In this document: positions 31,801-43,802 of the stretch, piece by piece
Layout of the letters: the number at the start of each line of letters is the position of its first letter
Position numbering within the stretch: position 1 is the stretch's first letter
DNA from: Daucus carota subsp. sativus
Taxonomy: Eukaryota > Streptophyta > Magnoliopsida > Apiales > Apiaceae
Length of the DNA: 64,000 nt
NCBI RefSeq assembly: GCF_001625215.2
Contig: NC_030381.2
Span: forward strand, 1,885,131 to 1,949,130
Reading direction: 5' to 3'
Translations under genes and position numbers: made by a program
The notes under the pieces: model-generated
Told to the model about the DNA's origin: nothing
Databases searched by the model: none
What the model saw: the letters and a program-made list of their open reading frames with translations, nothing else

Positions 31801-32287
31801 AATAAGAGGAAGGGTTCTGGTACCAACGCTATGAATGCTATAAACCAATTGCATCAGGAAGACAATAAGACTGACGACGTGAAAGTTTCTAAAACAGGGA
31901 AGGGCATTGTCATAGAGATTGAATGTCCTTGGCGAGAGGAGTTGTTTGTAGATATCATGGGCGCAATAAACAACCTTCATTTGGATTCTCACTCGGTTCA
32001 ATCTTCCAAGATTGATGGAAACCTTTCTTTGACGATTAACTCTAAGGTTCATTCTAATTGCCAAACTTTTATATATATGTAAAATAAGCACACTAAACTG
32101 CCTGCTCATCTGAATGCATGTGGTTTCTTTTGCTGCAAAAATGGCCATGCTATTAAGTTTTCAGTCACCTTTCCCGTTTTTGGTATCCTACTGAATGATT
32201 ATGGTAATAATGCAGGTGAAAGGATCAACTATGCCATCTGTAAATATAATAAGACAAGCACTTCAACGAGTTACCAGAAAGTCCTAA
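28899..32287 (+). CDS. EGL3: bHLH transcription factor of the GL3/EGL3 clade
   Basis: Eight exons: 28899-28993, 29277-29531, 29708-29804, 29924-29938 (15-base micro-exon), 30583-30639, 30744-31496, 31606-32046, 32216-32287. They join in frame to 594 residues, the length of EGL3/GL3. The N-terminal MYB-interacting domain has WSYAIFWAISSSQ, VLEWDDGYYNGDIKTRKT and DTEWYFLICMSFVF. A middle SWQLMDGEISN motif is also typical. The bHLH (about 396-450) is followed by a C-terminal ACT-like domain with HLDSHSVQSS. GL3/EGL3 proteins work with R2R3-MYB and WD40 (TTG1) partners to control trichomes, root hairs and anthocyanins. Two usually fixed DNA-contact residues differ here: Gln404 (normally Arg) and Asn427 (normally Lys). 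Intron 4 holds a foldback element. The symbol is by clade; GL3 is the alternative. Confidence 0.93.
29990..30543. mobile_element. Foldback MITE in intron 4 of the bHLH gene
   Basis: The left end GGGTTAATTATCAACTAGGTC is matched by its inverted copy at the right end. The arms pair over roughly 250 bp each around a centre near 30270, so the whole 554 bp can fold into one long hairpin. The AATTGAAA word on both sides is a possible but imperfect target duplication. The GGG terminus and foldback form resemble the Mutator-type element at 10153, though the internal sequence differs. Confidence 0.8.
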
Positions 32288-34669
32288 AGGCCATGTTTAT
32301 GCCATATTCGAAGGTTTGCCTTTGTCTACTCAAGGACCTGTATGGTATCTCTTGATAAGAACCTGAGGTTCTTGAGTTGTGATTTTAATGTAATCTTCGC
32401 AGATAGCTATGTTGTTCATGCATTCTTCTGCAGCTCAATAAAATCTCTCTGAGTATTCTGCTTCAGCCCATATACGCAATTTTCTGCATCCCTATAATTA
32501 ATTTAAAAGGCTCTACCTAAATTTCTTCCTATAATCAGTTTAACACTGCAGACACAGGGTATAATTTTATAAAACAGCTGCCATACTTAAATAGTACTCT
32601 ACATGCTTTCCTTTCTTTACCGCCAAGATTCCATTACAGATGATAGGTAGTAAGGTGATTCTGTTTTGATGGACTGACAGTTGATTTTGCAATTTTGAAG
32701 GTTCTAGTATGTTGACGACAGAATTTATCAATCTATCGATCCACTAGGACTACATAGTCGTAATTTTTCAGACAATGGATTTAAGGTAATGATTTGATTT
32801 AGCCAAGTGATTTCCGATCAATGAAAGGGGGACAGAAAACCTCGTTACAACTCAGAAGAGATAAGCTGGGCCAGTATACATCTTTCCTCTGAGTAAAAGG
32901 GGACTTCATATTTCCCACTAAGAAATGCACTTGGCTGTAGGAATCATTGCTCATAAACATCAATCTTCAATCTTGGTAGCTTATATTAAGAAAATGCACA
33001 TCATGTATGTACATTATGGTTGTGAGGTAAGCTACAATTTCAATGATGACCAACTGGCAAAAGGCACTCGGTCTCGGGGTTTTTGTTGAGGGCCTATACT
33101 CCAGATCTTACGAGTGACTGAACTTTAAACCCATGATCTTGTACTGATGGAAAGAGATAGATCTTTACCAATAGTTAAAAAAATTTCTTTCCAAAGTGTT
33201 ATGAACTATAGAGTGTCATGATTTAGATAAAACAACTAACCGGAAGTGATAAAAAATTGTGAGTTCTAATGTTCTATTACTATATCTTAAACTGAGACAC
33301 CTGTGTACAAACATAGAAGCAATATGGACAAGTGAAATCAAGCTCTACAAGTTTAAACGTCTCGGTGATCAGAACTATCATTGGTGGAAGTAGGTAACCT
33401 GTCAAATTATGTGCAATATCATCTTCAATGTACTCATATTGTAAAGTGATTGTTTTTTCTACTTTCTATTCATGAGATACTTGAAATGCCTCATGCCTAT
33501 GTCCATGATCATCATCAACGTTCACATAATGTGAATCAGTCGTTTCTTTTCACACCTTCGTCGCCATTAGTTATTGCATTTTTTCCTTGCCTAGATTCTA
33601 GAAGCGAAAAGATTCATTTTTTCAATTGAAAGGAAACTTTAGTCAACTCACCTGATGAGCCTGAATTTATTCAGATCTCCTTCCAGTATAATTCAGAAGC
33701 TTGCTAGATGTTCATTTACAGCTATAAATATTAATTTTATCATAAACATGATAAACTGTAATTGATTTTTCTTTGAAATCATAAATATTAAAAATGATTA
33801 TTTAAACTTCCATCGAGGCCTCCCAAGCTGGTTTATGTTGCTGATTAGAAATTGTGACTGTGACATCCTTGCTACTGCTAAACAATAAATCCAGCAACAA
33901 AACTGTGGTTAGATGTTTCTCCGTGTCATCGAAGCTTGCCTGAAGTTCTTCTTTGTAAATGTTCCCAGGATTCGGGGAAGATACGTCTGCTAACAAGAAG
34001 CAAGAAAGGTTTTCACAAATTACTAATAGATTATTGCATGGAAATTAGAGTGACTCTTCATCAGCAGGTTTCAAATATCCAGCTTTGCCAAAAATTTCAC
34101 AATTTAGGGTGCAAAATGCGAATCTTGACAAGCAGTTGAATGTTACCGCGACATGAACTACCTGTCTGTAGGTCTGTGATCTCCAATTTCAGACAAAGGA
34201 GTCTACAAAATCAGGGCCGCAGAATGGCAGTCCTGAGATTAGTGAGACCCTAGTCAAAATCAGTTTTCGAAAGCCCTAGAATATGTACTGCAGAGGATTT
34301 GGAAAGTTTTGGGACCAAAGGCGCTAAAAGATAGAAATACAAACATTTTTTCAACTTATTTTTCTGTAAAAATACTGAAAAATAAATAAATTCTATCTTA
34401 GCATTTTTTTTACTTGCATGATAAGTGCCGAAAGTAAAATAAAAAATCACTGCACCCAGAGTCCACAGATGAACTTATGAGCGAAAAGTTGAAGTTACCC
34501 AAAACAACATCCTGAACAATCATTTGTCCAAAAATGAAAACTTTCCTGTCTGTAAAACCTCTATCCCCTTTCTTCTCCAAATTCTAAAACCCTCCATATC
34601 CATATCCTCCCCCCATCTCTCTCTCTCTCTCCCCCCCCATCGCTCTCTCTTCCCCTCCCTCTCTTTAAA
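32288..34669. other. Intergenic region between the bHLH and MurE genes
   Basis: The bHLH 3' untranslated region should occupy the first 200 bp (AATAAAA at about 32437). A 64-codon minus-strand frame at 33802-33996 has an ordinary composition and could be a lone exon, but nothing supports it. 34600-34660 is a CT-rich microsatellite in the MurE leader. No other gene is visible. Confidence 0.5.
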
Positions 34670-37600
34670 ATGACACTCCACACTATCTTTACTCTGTCTC
34701 CCCCACTTCCCATCTCTCTAAAATCTTCGTTTCCACCCAAATTCTTGAAAACCCACTGCCCTAATTTCCCAATTTTTCGAATAAAATCCCCTCTTTCTCT
34801 AACCCCATTTGCCATTGGCCCTGATGGAAAATTCTACCCAACCCCATCTGACAACGACCCACCTGAAGCCGCTGAAGACGCTACTCATGGTGTTAATAAG
34901 TACACCCAGATCAGTCGCCAGGCTTCTCGGGCTCGAAAAATCGCAGATGAGGAATACAAGAAAGACCAGTCCATTTTTCTGAATGCCATTGCTGATGTGG
35001 AAGATGCACCAGACAATCCCAATTTAGCTGAGGAAAATGATTCTGGGGATGATTTGTTTGGGGAAATTGATAAAGCTATTGCCTTGAAAAGAAAAGAGTT
35101 TGTTAAGCAAGGCTTGTTGAAGCCGAACCCGAAGAAGGAGAAAGGGAAGGCTGGTGAAGTGGTTGATGAATTGGAGCCTGAAGAAGCTGATGATTTGGAG
35201 GAGATTGATGAGTTACAGGGATTGGCTGGCAATGTCGAGGACTCGGAGTTGGAAAGTTCTGATCTTGAGGTTAGTGATGATGATTTGAGAAAGAATGATT
35301 TGTCTGATAATGAATCTTTTGATGTTGATTTCAATAGTTTTGGTAGTGGTAAAGCTAGAATTGTTGATCCTAAGTTTAGAATGACATTAGCTGAGCTTTT
35401 GGATGAAAGTAAGGTTGTTCCAGTGTCGGTCTACGGGAATTTAGAAATTGAGATTACGGGTATTCAACATGACTCGAGGATGGTTGAGTCGGGTGATTTG
35501 TTTGTTTGTTGTGTTGGGAAGAAGAATGATGGGCATTTGTTTTTAAGTGAGGCTGATAAGAGAGGGGCTGTTGCGGTTGTGGCAAGTAAGGAGATAGATA
35601 TTGAAGATACGTTAGGATGTAAGGCATTGGTTCTTGTTGAAGATACAAGTGCGGTTCTTGCAGCATTGTCTGCATCGTTTTTTAGGTATCCGTCGAAGAA
35701 GATGTCTGTTATAGGAATAACGGGAACAAATGGTAAGACAACTACTTCATACTTAATCAAGGGAATGTATGAAGCTATGGGAGTGAGAACTGGAATGTTA
35801 AGTTCCGTGGAATACTATATACATGGGGATAACAAGTTGGAGTCACCACATACGGCACCAGATACTGTTCTAGTTCAGAAATTAATGGCAAAGATGGAGC
35901 ATAATGGGACAGAAGCTCTTGTTATGGAAGCTTCTTCACATGGACTTGCTTCAGGGAGGTGTGATGAAATCGATTTTGATATTGCAGTTTTCACTAATTT
36001 GACTAAAGGTCATTCGGATTTTGATGGGTCTGAGGAAGAATATAGGGATGCCAAGGCAAAGTTATTCTCGAGGATGGTGGACCCAGAAAGGCACCGGAAA
36101 ATTGTTAACATTGATGACCCACATGCAGCTTTCTTTATATCCCAAGGGAACCCAGAAGTGCCTGTGGTGACCTTTGCCATGGAGAATAAAAATGCTGATA
36201 TTCATCCATTAAAGTATGAATTATCCTTGTTTGAGACACAGGTGTTAGTTAACACACCTCAGGGTATATTGGAGATCTCATCAGGTTTGCTGGGTAGGCA
36301 TAACATTTACAATATCCTAGCAGCTGTTGCAGTCGGAATTGCAGTTGGGGCACCTTTAGAGGATATTGTTAGAGGTATTGAAGAGGTTGATGCGGTGCCG
36401 GGTAGATGCGAGTTGATAGATGAGGAGCAGGCCTTTGGGGTAATAGTGGACTATGCAAATACTCCTGATGGTCTGTCTAGACTCCTTGATCTTGTCAGGG
36501 AGCTTGGTCCAAGGAGGGTCATTACAGGTATTCTTCTTAAATGTTTTGAACTCTCAGTTGCGGATTTAGACATATATTATTAGATTAAACAATGCACAAT
36601 TTTTTTTGAACAAGCTTTACTGTCTAAGAACAAGCTTAGCTTCTACTAATGAATGAATTCTTTCTCTGACCAAACTTTCATGTAAATGTGAAGTTATTGG
36701 GTGTTGTGGAGAGAGCGAGAGAGGGAAGAGGCCATTGATGACAAAAATCTCAACAGAGAAAAGTGATGTGACTTTGTTAACATCTGACAATCCAAGAAAC
36801 GAGGATCCATGTAAGTTTGCTGACCAAGAAAGAAGATAATATGTTCGAGATTTATTCTTGAGCCATAGCCTATATAATGTTTTTTAGTTTGTTGCAACCT
36901 TGATCTCTGAAATACAAGTCATCTTAATCACGTTGTATTTTCTTAATGTCTGGCTCATACAAGGTAACCGAGAACCTACTAATGTCTTTGTATTTGTTTT
37001 CACCAGTGGACATCTTGGATGACATGTTGTCTGGTGTGGGGATGACTATGCAGGATTACTTGAAACATGGAGAAAATGACTATTACCCGCCACTTCCCAA
37101 TGGTAACAGACTTTTTCTTCATGACATTAGACGGGTAGCTGTACGTGCTGCTGTTGCCATGGGCGAGGAAGGTGACGTTGTGGTAAGTGTAGCAACAAAT
37201 TTGATCCTTTTCTTGTCTTTTGACATCTGAAGTAAAATATCTATGAGCAGTTTACGAAGGCACACAATTTGAGTATTACATTGAATCAGGAGTACAATCA
37301 AACAATTTAATAAATTACAAGTTTAGGAAGTGAAGATAACTATCTGTAGCCATAAATTGAATACATTTGACGCTCGCAAATAAACCTTTTCTGCACTCTT
37401 AACTTGCCTTGCATCCCTCTCTTGATGCAATAATCAGATCTTGGAACTGTAATTTATGTTTGAGACTGGAAAGGTCTTTTTGCATTTTAATGTTACTGTC
37501 CATATGTTGAAGGTGGTTGCTGGCAAAGGCCATGAAACATATGATATTGAGGGTGACAAAAAGGAGTTCTTTGATGATCGTGAAGAATGCCGAGAAGCGT

Positions 37601-37844
37601 TGCAGTATGTTGATGAACTTCACCAAGCAGGAATTGACACGAGTGAATTTCCATGGCGGTAAGTTAATTTGTTATTATTTTGCATGCAATGCATAATGAT
37701 ACGCAATTGTGAGTTGCTAGTCATTGAAAATGGTAAATTTATGTTTTCTTATAGAACTCAAAATCAAGTAATTTTTTATGCTTGTAGTTGAATGATGATG
37801 TGTTCTATTATTCACACTGAAACAGGTTGCCGGAGAGTCATTGA
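34670..37844 (+). CDS. MURE: Plastid MurE-like protein (UDP-MurNAc-tripeptide ligase homologue)
   Basis: Five exons: 34670-36527, 36694-36810, 37007-37182, 37513-37658, 37826-37844, giving 771 residues, the size of Arabidopsis MurE. The first 50 or so residues are rich in Ser, Thr, Pro and Leu with no early acid, as in a chloroplast transit peptide. An acidic linker (about 90-225) leads into the Mur ligase part: N-terminal domain from about 240, ATP loop GITGTNGKTTTSY near 350, central EASSHGLASGRCDEI and C-terminal TSDNPRNEDPLDI. Bacterial MurE adds the third amino acid to peptidoglycan precursor. In flowering plants the protein is PAP11 of the plastid-encoded RNA polymerase complex and is needed for chloroplast development. 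The last coding exon has only 19 bases. Confidence 0.95.
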
Positions 37845-40437
37845 GGTCTAGCCAAAAGAAAGGTATAGAGAAAATATTGATGTTAGCTGAAGCTTTGGAG
37901 CCTCTGGGCTGGAATGTGGGCTCTCCATAAATTCAAATTGGAATATATCTGCATTCCCGTTCAAAATTTAAGATATTACCAAATTTTAAGGTCAGTAGCT
38001 TTTTTCGAAAATCCTGGTTGCTAATCATGATATGTTAATCCAATTATATATATAAAACTATCATATTATATATAACAGTTTGATGTGTATTTGCTCTATC
38101 CAAGTGAAGAAGCTTTAAATATTTTCTCCGCTTAAGTATGCTTCAAAATTTCGAGGTTGATTTCTCATCTTAGAATATGGTATCCATGAGACAAGTTAAA
38201 TTATTGCTAGATAAATACATAAATGTTTAAATAAATTAAAAGGTCCGGACCGTCCGGTTAAGCAAAATATTAAGAAAAGTCTTTTTGACCTTGTTTGGAT
38301 AAAATCTACATTCACTGTTAAGCTTATTATAGAGTTCTACTTAACTAGCATGAGTCTATTGCAGAAGGGGTGTGACGTGTACTTGTAAACCTTATGTCTG
38401 TGCAATTGTGCATCTATTATTTCATATCCAAATGTTTTGTGTTTGTGCCATGTGTAGAGTCACCACAACCATCCCTGAAGTAAAAAGCACTTGAGTCCAT
38501 GTCTCATACAGCTTTTCTGAAGTGAATTTAATAAAATCTTAAAGACGTATTTCCTGAAAGGCCTTAACAGGTGGTTTAGTTGCTTTTACGGCACAGTATG
38601 AATTTTCTGCTTGAATCTGAATTTTCATATTAACAGTAGACCAATACAATTTATAACACATTGCATACCAATATTTGGGCTTTTTAGTCGAATCCGATTG
38701 CGTATTTTGGGACTTCTTATAAATTAAATTTCTTCTTGTTTGCTGTGCAGTTATCCGGCCTGGCTGCTTCATGAAACTGTTATATTGGTAGTTCTAGGTA
38801 AAGGTACAAATTTTGTAGCAAGTAGATAGTTTAGTTCTTATAGTGTCAACTAGAACTGTCGACCGCTTCTCTCTTGGAGACTAGTGTTCCCGGACTTTCA
38901 ATGTATATTTGTTCTATACATGTTACTGAAGAACACACGCTATTACATCGAAATATGTTCTGAATCATTGTAATCATTTACGAACTGGGCTCTGTACTTA
39001 ATTTAAGCATTGGTTTGAGGCTGTTGAACAAGGTTTTCCAGAGCTTTATACTTATCAGAACTTACAGTTGAATTGTTGGATGAAATTTAATGTTTTTTCA
39101 AGTGTATATCATCCTATTCATATCTGAATCTTTAGACTGTAGTGCTCTAAGTTGCTAAATCATAACCAGATCATCTACTTTGTACAAATTCCAAGATATC
39201 TTAAAAATATGAGCCAACACATTTTTGAGCAAATTATTTGAATTTAGGATCTTAAAAGTAATTTTTAAGCATCTGTTATTAGGATTTCACATGGGATCCA
39301 AATTGTATTAGTAAACTGGTTTAAGCTCATTTAAGAAATAAATATTTATGTAATTGTTATCCTACTACAAAAGATAAAATTATCTCAAACTAGTTTGAAC
39401 TCAAAATTAATGTAAATTCAAATTCAAGAAACAAATATTTTCAAGATTTTCATCTTATCACAAAATAAAATTATCCCAGACCAGCTCAAACTCAAAATAA
39501 ATGCAAATTCGAATTCAAGAAATAAATATTTTCGAAAATTTCAGTTTATCAGTAACATACATAATTTCGAATATCGGATCGGTTATTGCAATATTTGTTC
39601 ATTGGTTTACCAAACAAGGAGGTACTAGTCAGGTAGGTGTATCAAAAGGATATAACAGCAAAAAATTTAATTATAGTGATGGTTATTCCTTACACATGAC
39701 TCTCAGTATCTGCCAACTCTTGTCAACAACATCCAGAAATCAATGCACTTTATAAATTCAAATATTCTTGAAAATCCAATCTTTTTCTTCCTTTTTCAGA
39801 GTTGAAACTCCCCAGAAGATGCATAAATTGGGTAAAGCTGCTGAGTTGCAATGCAGGTTGATTAGTGGATCATCTCTTCTCTGTTGATCAGTGGTAAATT
39901 CTGGTCTATGAATAATAACTGTTTTTTTTGTTTATCAGTTTGATTAGTTTCATTCTGTTGCATGCAATCTCTCTTCTGCTGCAGTTTTAGTAATCATGAT
40001 TCGGCTTTAATTCTGGTTTTTTCATTTAAATTTTTGATTAGTTTGATGTAGGGTTACTTGTGCATGCTGGTATCTTGTTTCTGTGAATACATTAGCACTT
40101 GATGCATTTCTTGTTATACTGAAATGTTCCTTTTCGAACTGGGATTCGAGTTGTCAGTGATTTCCATAGTCCAGTTTGTTGAATTAGGCCTCTTGTCAGA
40201 ATTTTGTGCAAAATTTAGTCTTTTAGGAGTAATTTGTGTGACCTCATCAGATGTTATCTGCTATTGATCATGTATTTTAATGCCAATATGAGGATCTTTT
40301 TTTTTTTCCCCAATTGAAATTGTTAATAGGTTTTTATGGGGGTTCCCCCTCTATGCTGGGTAATTTTGTAGTTTTCTTTTTACAGTTATGAGCATGATAG
40401 TGAAGCTGTACAATTGGTAATAACCCGAGGTGAGAAA
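37845..40437. other. Intergenic region with a degenerate tandem repeat and the probable leader of the next gene
   Basis: 39335-39530 holds two to three copies of a roughly 93-bp unit (AAATAAATATTT, later AAACTCAAAAT and AATTCAAG). A leader exon for the next gene may end near 39855 (GCAATGCAG/GTTGAT), with its acceptor TTTTTACAG at about 40376-40384; this is inferred. A small palindrome GGTCCGGACC lies at 38242. No coding frame is supported. Confidence 0.45.
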
Positions 40438-41781
40438 ATGAGTGGAGACGGGAATTTTCAGCAGATATGGAATTTTAGGAGCAAAGATGATGATATTGAT
40501 TCCTCAAGTGATGATTCAAAATCTAGTAAAGGTGAAGCAAAGCGTGACCTGGCTTCTGCTTTGATCTTTGTTGGCAATGACGACAATAGTGATGATCCAG
40601 GTAATGAAAAGATAGATCAAGTTCAGCCAGGTGAAGGTGTGCAATCAAAAAAACCTAGGCCAAAGAAACAACCAACAACGAAGGCTAAAGAAAAGAAGAG
40701 CAAGACAGAGACAGAGACAAAGGCGGATACAACAAAGGCAAAGGCGCAGACAACAAAGGCTAGAGGCAAAAAGAGCAAGACAGAGAGAAAAACAGAGAAG
40801 GTATCTAGGAAAGGAATCAGTAAGAGAAAGAAAAAAATTAGTGCTCTAAATTCCGCTTTACTCAATGAGTTTAAGATTTTCACAGAGACAATAATACAAG
40901 ATCTTAGAGTTCAGAGGGAACAGATGTTTGCCCAAATGAAAGAAGAGATGCAGAAGCTGGTGTCTGTTGAGTTGAATACTGTGAAAACAACAAAACCGAA
41001 GAGCAGAAAGATAGCTGGCCAGGTAAGGCATGTCAAGAGCACTGAATCAGACATGAGACCTTGGAACAGTAGCGATGGAACTCTGGGACGGTCTATAGTA
41101 AGCAGCTGGATTCCAGACTCTAATAATTACTCCAACGTTTTAGATGAGCGCGTTACTTATGACCACCAAGCTGTACAAAACCTCAGCTCAAACAAAAAGG
41201 AAAAAGGAGAACCTATGGGATTGTTGGCAAAGCAACCAATGTACACATGTAATCAATCTGATCAGTTTGTGGCTTCCTCTTACGTGACACTACCATCCCC
41301 CCCATCAGGGAAACTACTAGAGCATCAGAACACTGATTCGCCTTTCAGAAATGGTAATACTACAGCCTTGGCTTGTGACAGGCGAAATATGATGATAAAT
41401 GCAATGAATCATTCTGGTTACATTTCTGGAGCCCAAGTAGAAGTACCCTTTCCGGGGTTCACTCAAATGGGAACCAAATATGTCAGGTTTAATGACCAGC
41501 ACTGCACTCAAAATTCCAGCACGCGTAATGGATTTCAGCTTCCATTCCATCAGAGGCTGGAGAATACTTTCAACATTCCAAGCCAACTAGAAAATTATTC
41601 GGGGGGCAACAACTTATTAGGCTGGAGGATGAATGGAGGAACCATGGGATTTTCCGCGAATGCTCAGACTTTGTCAGACAACATTGCTGTTAACAATGTC
41701 CGCAATGGCATGCCTTGTAAAGCAAATGAAGAAGTTAACAGATTCAGTATACAAGATCTCAGAGATGGTAATTTTAATTGA
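40438..41781 (+). CDS. Unrecognised lysine-rich, probably nuclear protein
   Basis: A single open exon of 447 residues starts at ATG 40438 (MSGDGNFQQIWNF). An upstream in-frame extension to 40414 begins with TTG and is not used. I do not recognise the family. Residues about 15-35 are acidic and serine rich (DDDIDSSSDDSKSS). Residues 75-145 are strongly basic with KAKEKKSKTE and RKGISKRKKK runs, a likely nuclear targeting and nucleic-acid-binding region. Residues 145-190 form a probable coiled coil (LLNEFKIFTETIIQDL, then REQMFAQMKEEMQKLV). The C-terminal 240 residues are low in charge and rich in Asn, Ser and Gln. Base composition and lack of stops over 1.3 kb argue for a real gene. Confidence 0.7.
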   Translation: MSGDGNFQQIWNFRSKDDDIDSSSDDSKSSKGEAKRDLASALIFVGNDDNSDDPGNEKIDQVQPGEGVQSKKPRPKKQPTTKAKEKKSKTETETKADTTKAKAQTTKARGKKSKTERKTEKVSRKGISKRKKKISALNSALLNEFKIFTETIIQDLRVQREQMFAQMKEEMQKLVSVELNTVKTTKPKSRKIAGQVRHVKSTESDMRPWNSSDGTLGRSIVSSWIPDSNNYSNVLDERVTYDHQAVQNLSSNKKEKGEPMGLLAKQPMYTCNQSDQFVASSYVTLPSPPSGKLLEHQNTDSPFRNGNTTALACDRRNMMINAMNHSGYISGAQVEVPFPGFTQMGTKYVRFNDQHCTQNSSTRNGFQLPFHQRLENTFNIPSQLENYSGGNNLLGWRMNGGTMGFSANAQTLSDNIAVNNVRNGMPCKANEEVNRFSIQDLRDGNFN

Positions 41782-43802
41782 GGCCTGGAATTCTTCTGGC
41801 AGATATGCTGATTTTAATTCTTTGTCAAGTCTCTCGTGTTATGATATTGCTGTTAAAATTCTTAAATGGCAGTTCTTGTTCATTTCTTCAACTAAAATCT
41901 GGCATGACACTGATTAGTTAAAGGAATTGCAATACATAAAATATCTATCCATTTCATTCATAAACATTCTATGTAGAAGGAAATCAATGTCTACTGATGG
42001 CAGGAACCAAAATCGGCTGACCGGCTTGACTGAACTTCAAAATTTGGTAGAGTTATTTCTCTTAAAACTCGAAATTTTATTTAAAATTAGTATAAAATAT
42101 CAAAACAAGTTTTTTAAGTCGCAAAAATCATTTAAAAATTAACTACTTTTTAGTTCAAGCTATTTTTTTTTTGAAAGATTAGTTCAAGCTATTTTGAAAT
42201 TCTGATACCGTCTATTAATATTATGAGAGTTTTTTTTTATGTCGATTATGAATTTATGAACCAAGTATACAGGATTGAAATCGAATGAAGCTATAAAGTC
42301 TGAGGCATTTGGATTATACAAGAAGTCAAGAAGAGGACAGCTCATTCTTCTCCAATGGATTCACTAAAATCTCAAATATTTGGACTTTATAAATTTCGTA
42401 ATAAACAATATTATCTGTAAAAGATTCTTGGTCTGTCAAGTGTCTAACTGTTGAAAATGATGTTGCAATGGCAAACTGTAACGAAAATAATTAGGATTAG
42501 TTAATCAAAAAACAAATCAATTTTAGTCGGTATATTTTTACTTGAAAGTAATATTCATATAAAAATGCACATTGTAATTAAAAAAATTAGTTAAATCTTG
42601 TCACAATTTAAAAAAGCCCGTAGTGGAATTGGAATAATATTAGAAGTGGGATTAAAGTTAAAATCTCAAAGGATGGTTCAATATATTTATATTTTATCAT
42701 TTTATAGTCTGTAAAAATAATTTTTGAAGACAAATTAAACCTAGAGTTTGTATTTGAATAAATAAATATGACATAACATAATTCCCCAGATCAAAATCGT
42801 CATTAATAAGGACAATTGTACCTCTGATGTTAACAGGCGGCCTAACTTGAAGTCGGCCAGGGCCCATTTCTACAAAACGACAAAACCCTATTGGGCCCAG
42901 CCATATTCCAGCTTGGACTTCACTTCCTTTGTGAAAATCAGCAACCCGTGAATATATTTTTATTAACTTCGAGTCTATGACCGATGAACAACAAATACTG
43001 TTTCTAGAAATTCGTTGCATTTCAGCAGTTTGTTAAAAATAATCCGGGTTATTCAAAAATAAATAAATAAATAAAATAATCCGGGTTGTGCAAAAATCCA
43101 GTACGACCTAGCAAAGTATATATATACTCTTGTCATTTGGTTATCGAGAGATAAATAAGTATTTTTCATTTCGAATATAGTACAATTATATATCAATATG
43201 ATGATATACGCTAAAATTATAAATAAAATTTTCACATAACAAACACGAAATAACAAAATTTCATCCAGAAGCGATTCAATTGTAGTATCTATAAATTTAT
43301 ACGGAAGACGCAGATGAAAATTTGATCGGGATTATAATATTTTAATATTAAAAAATTGTTGCAAAATTTTTGGAGTTGATTTCACCTCTCATTATTGATC
43401 ACATCTAGATTCAGTTATCAGATTTGTCGATATAAAATGAAGAAGCCACGATCAAACAACATCAAAAATTCAAACCAAAATGGTTCAAAATAAATAAATC
43501 TAACTGACTTGATAAAGCTGATCCAGACATCTGAATTCTGATATAACAAAACAAAAAAAGAAAAATAATACCAAGCACATAAGAACAAATTAATACAAAC
43601 AAACATATTTGATAACAGTCACAGTTCCAGACCACCATTGTGACATTGTCTTACTCCCTCCCAAAAAACCAATAATTTACATTAATCTGCATAAATTTGT
43701 GTTCTGCATTTTGCTCAAATTTTCACCTATAAAACACTCACCTTAAGCACCAACTCACAGCACTTCTTATCCCTTAACAAAGTTTGCTAAAATAAAGCAT
43801 CA
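41782..43802. other. Intergenic region with housekeeping-type promoter motifs and the promoter of the first PIP1 gene
   Basis: 42865-42903 has two GGGCCCA-type (TCP/site II) words around a telo-box-like AAACCCTA, but no gene is visible on either side. The rest is AT-rich. The last 180 bp contain the PIP1 promoter described separately. Confidence 0.5.
43650..43802 (+). promoter_or_regulatory. Promoter of the first PIP1 gene
   Basis: TATAAAA at 43728-43734 lies about 70 bp before the ATG. Upstream, ACTCCCTCC followed by AAAAAACCAATAATTTA (CCAAT box) at about 43651-43678 is nearly identical to a block in front of the second PIP1 gene at about 45885-45912. Confidence 0.6.

Noticed and set aside
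31675-32148. 157-codon minus-strand ORF
   Set aside because: It is the antisense of the last bHLH exons, which are supported by family similarity and splice phase.
33802-33996. 64-codon minus-strand frame ending WEASMEV
   Set aside because: Composition is protein-like but there are no recognisable motifs, partner exons or promoter; too short to call.
42697-43020. 107-codon minus-strand ORF over the GGGCCCA motifs
   Set aside because: No motif or conserved pattern; it crosses promoter-like sequence.
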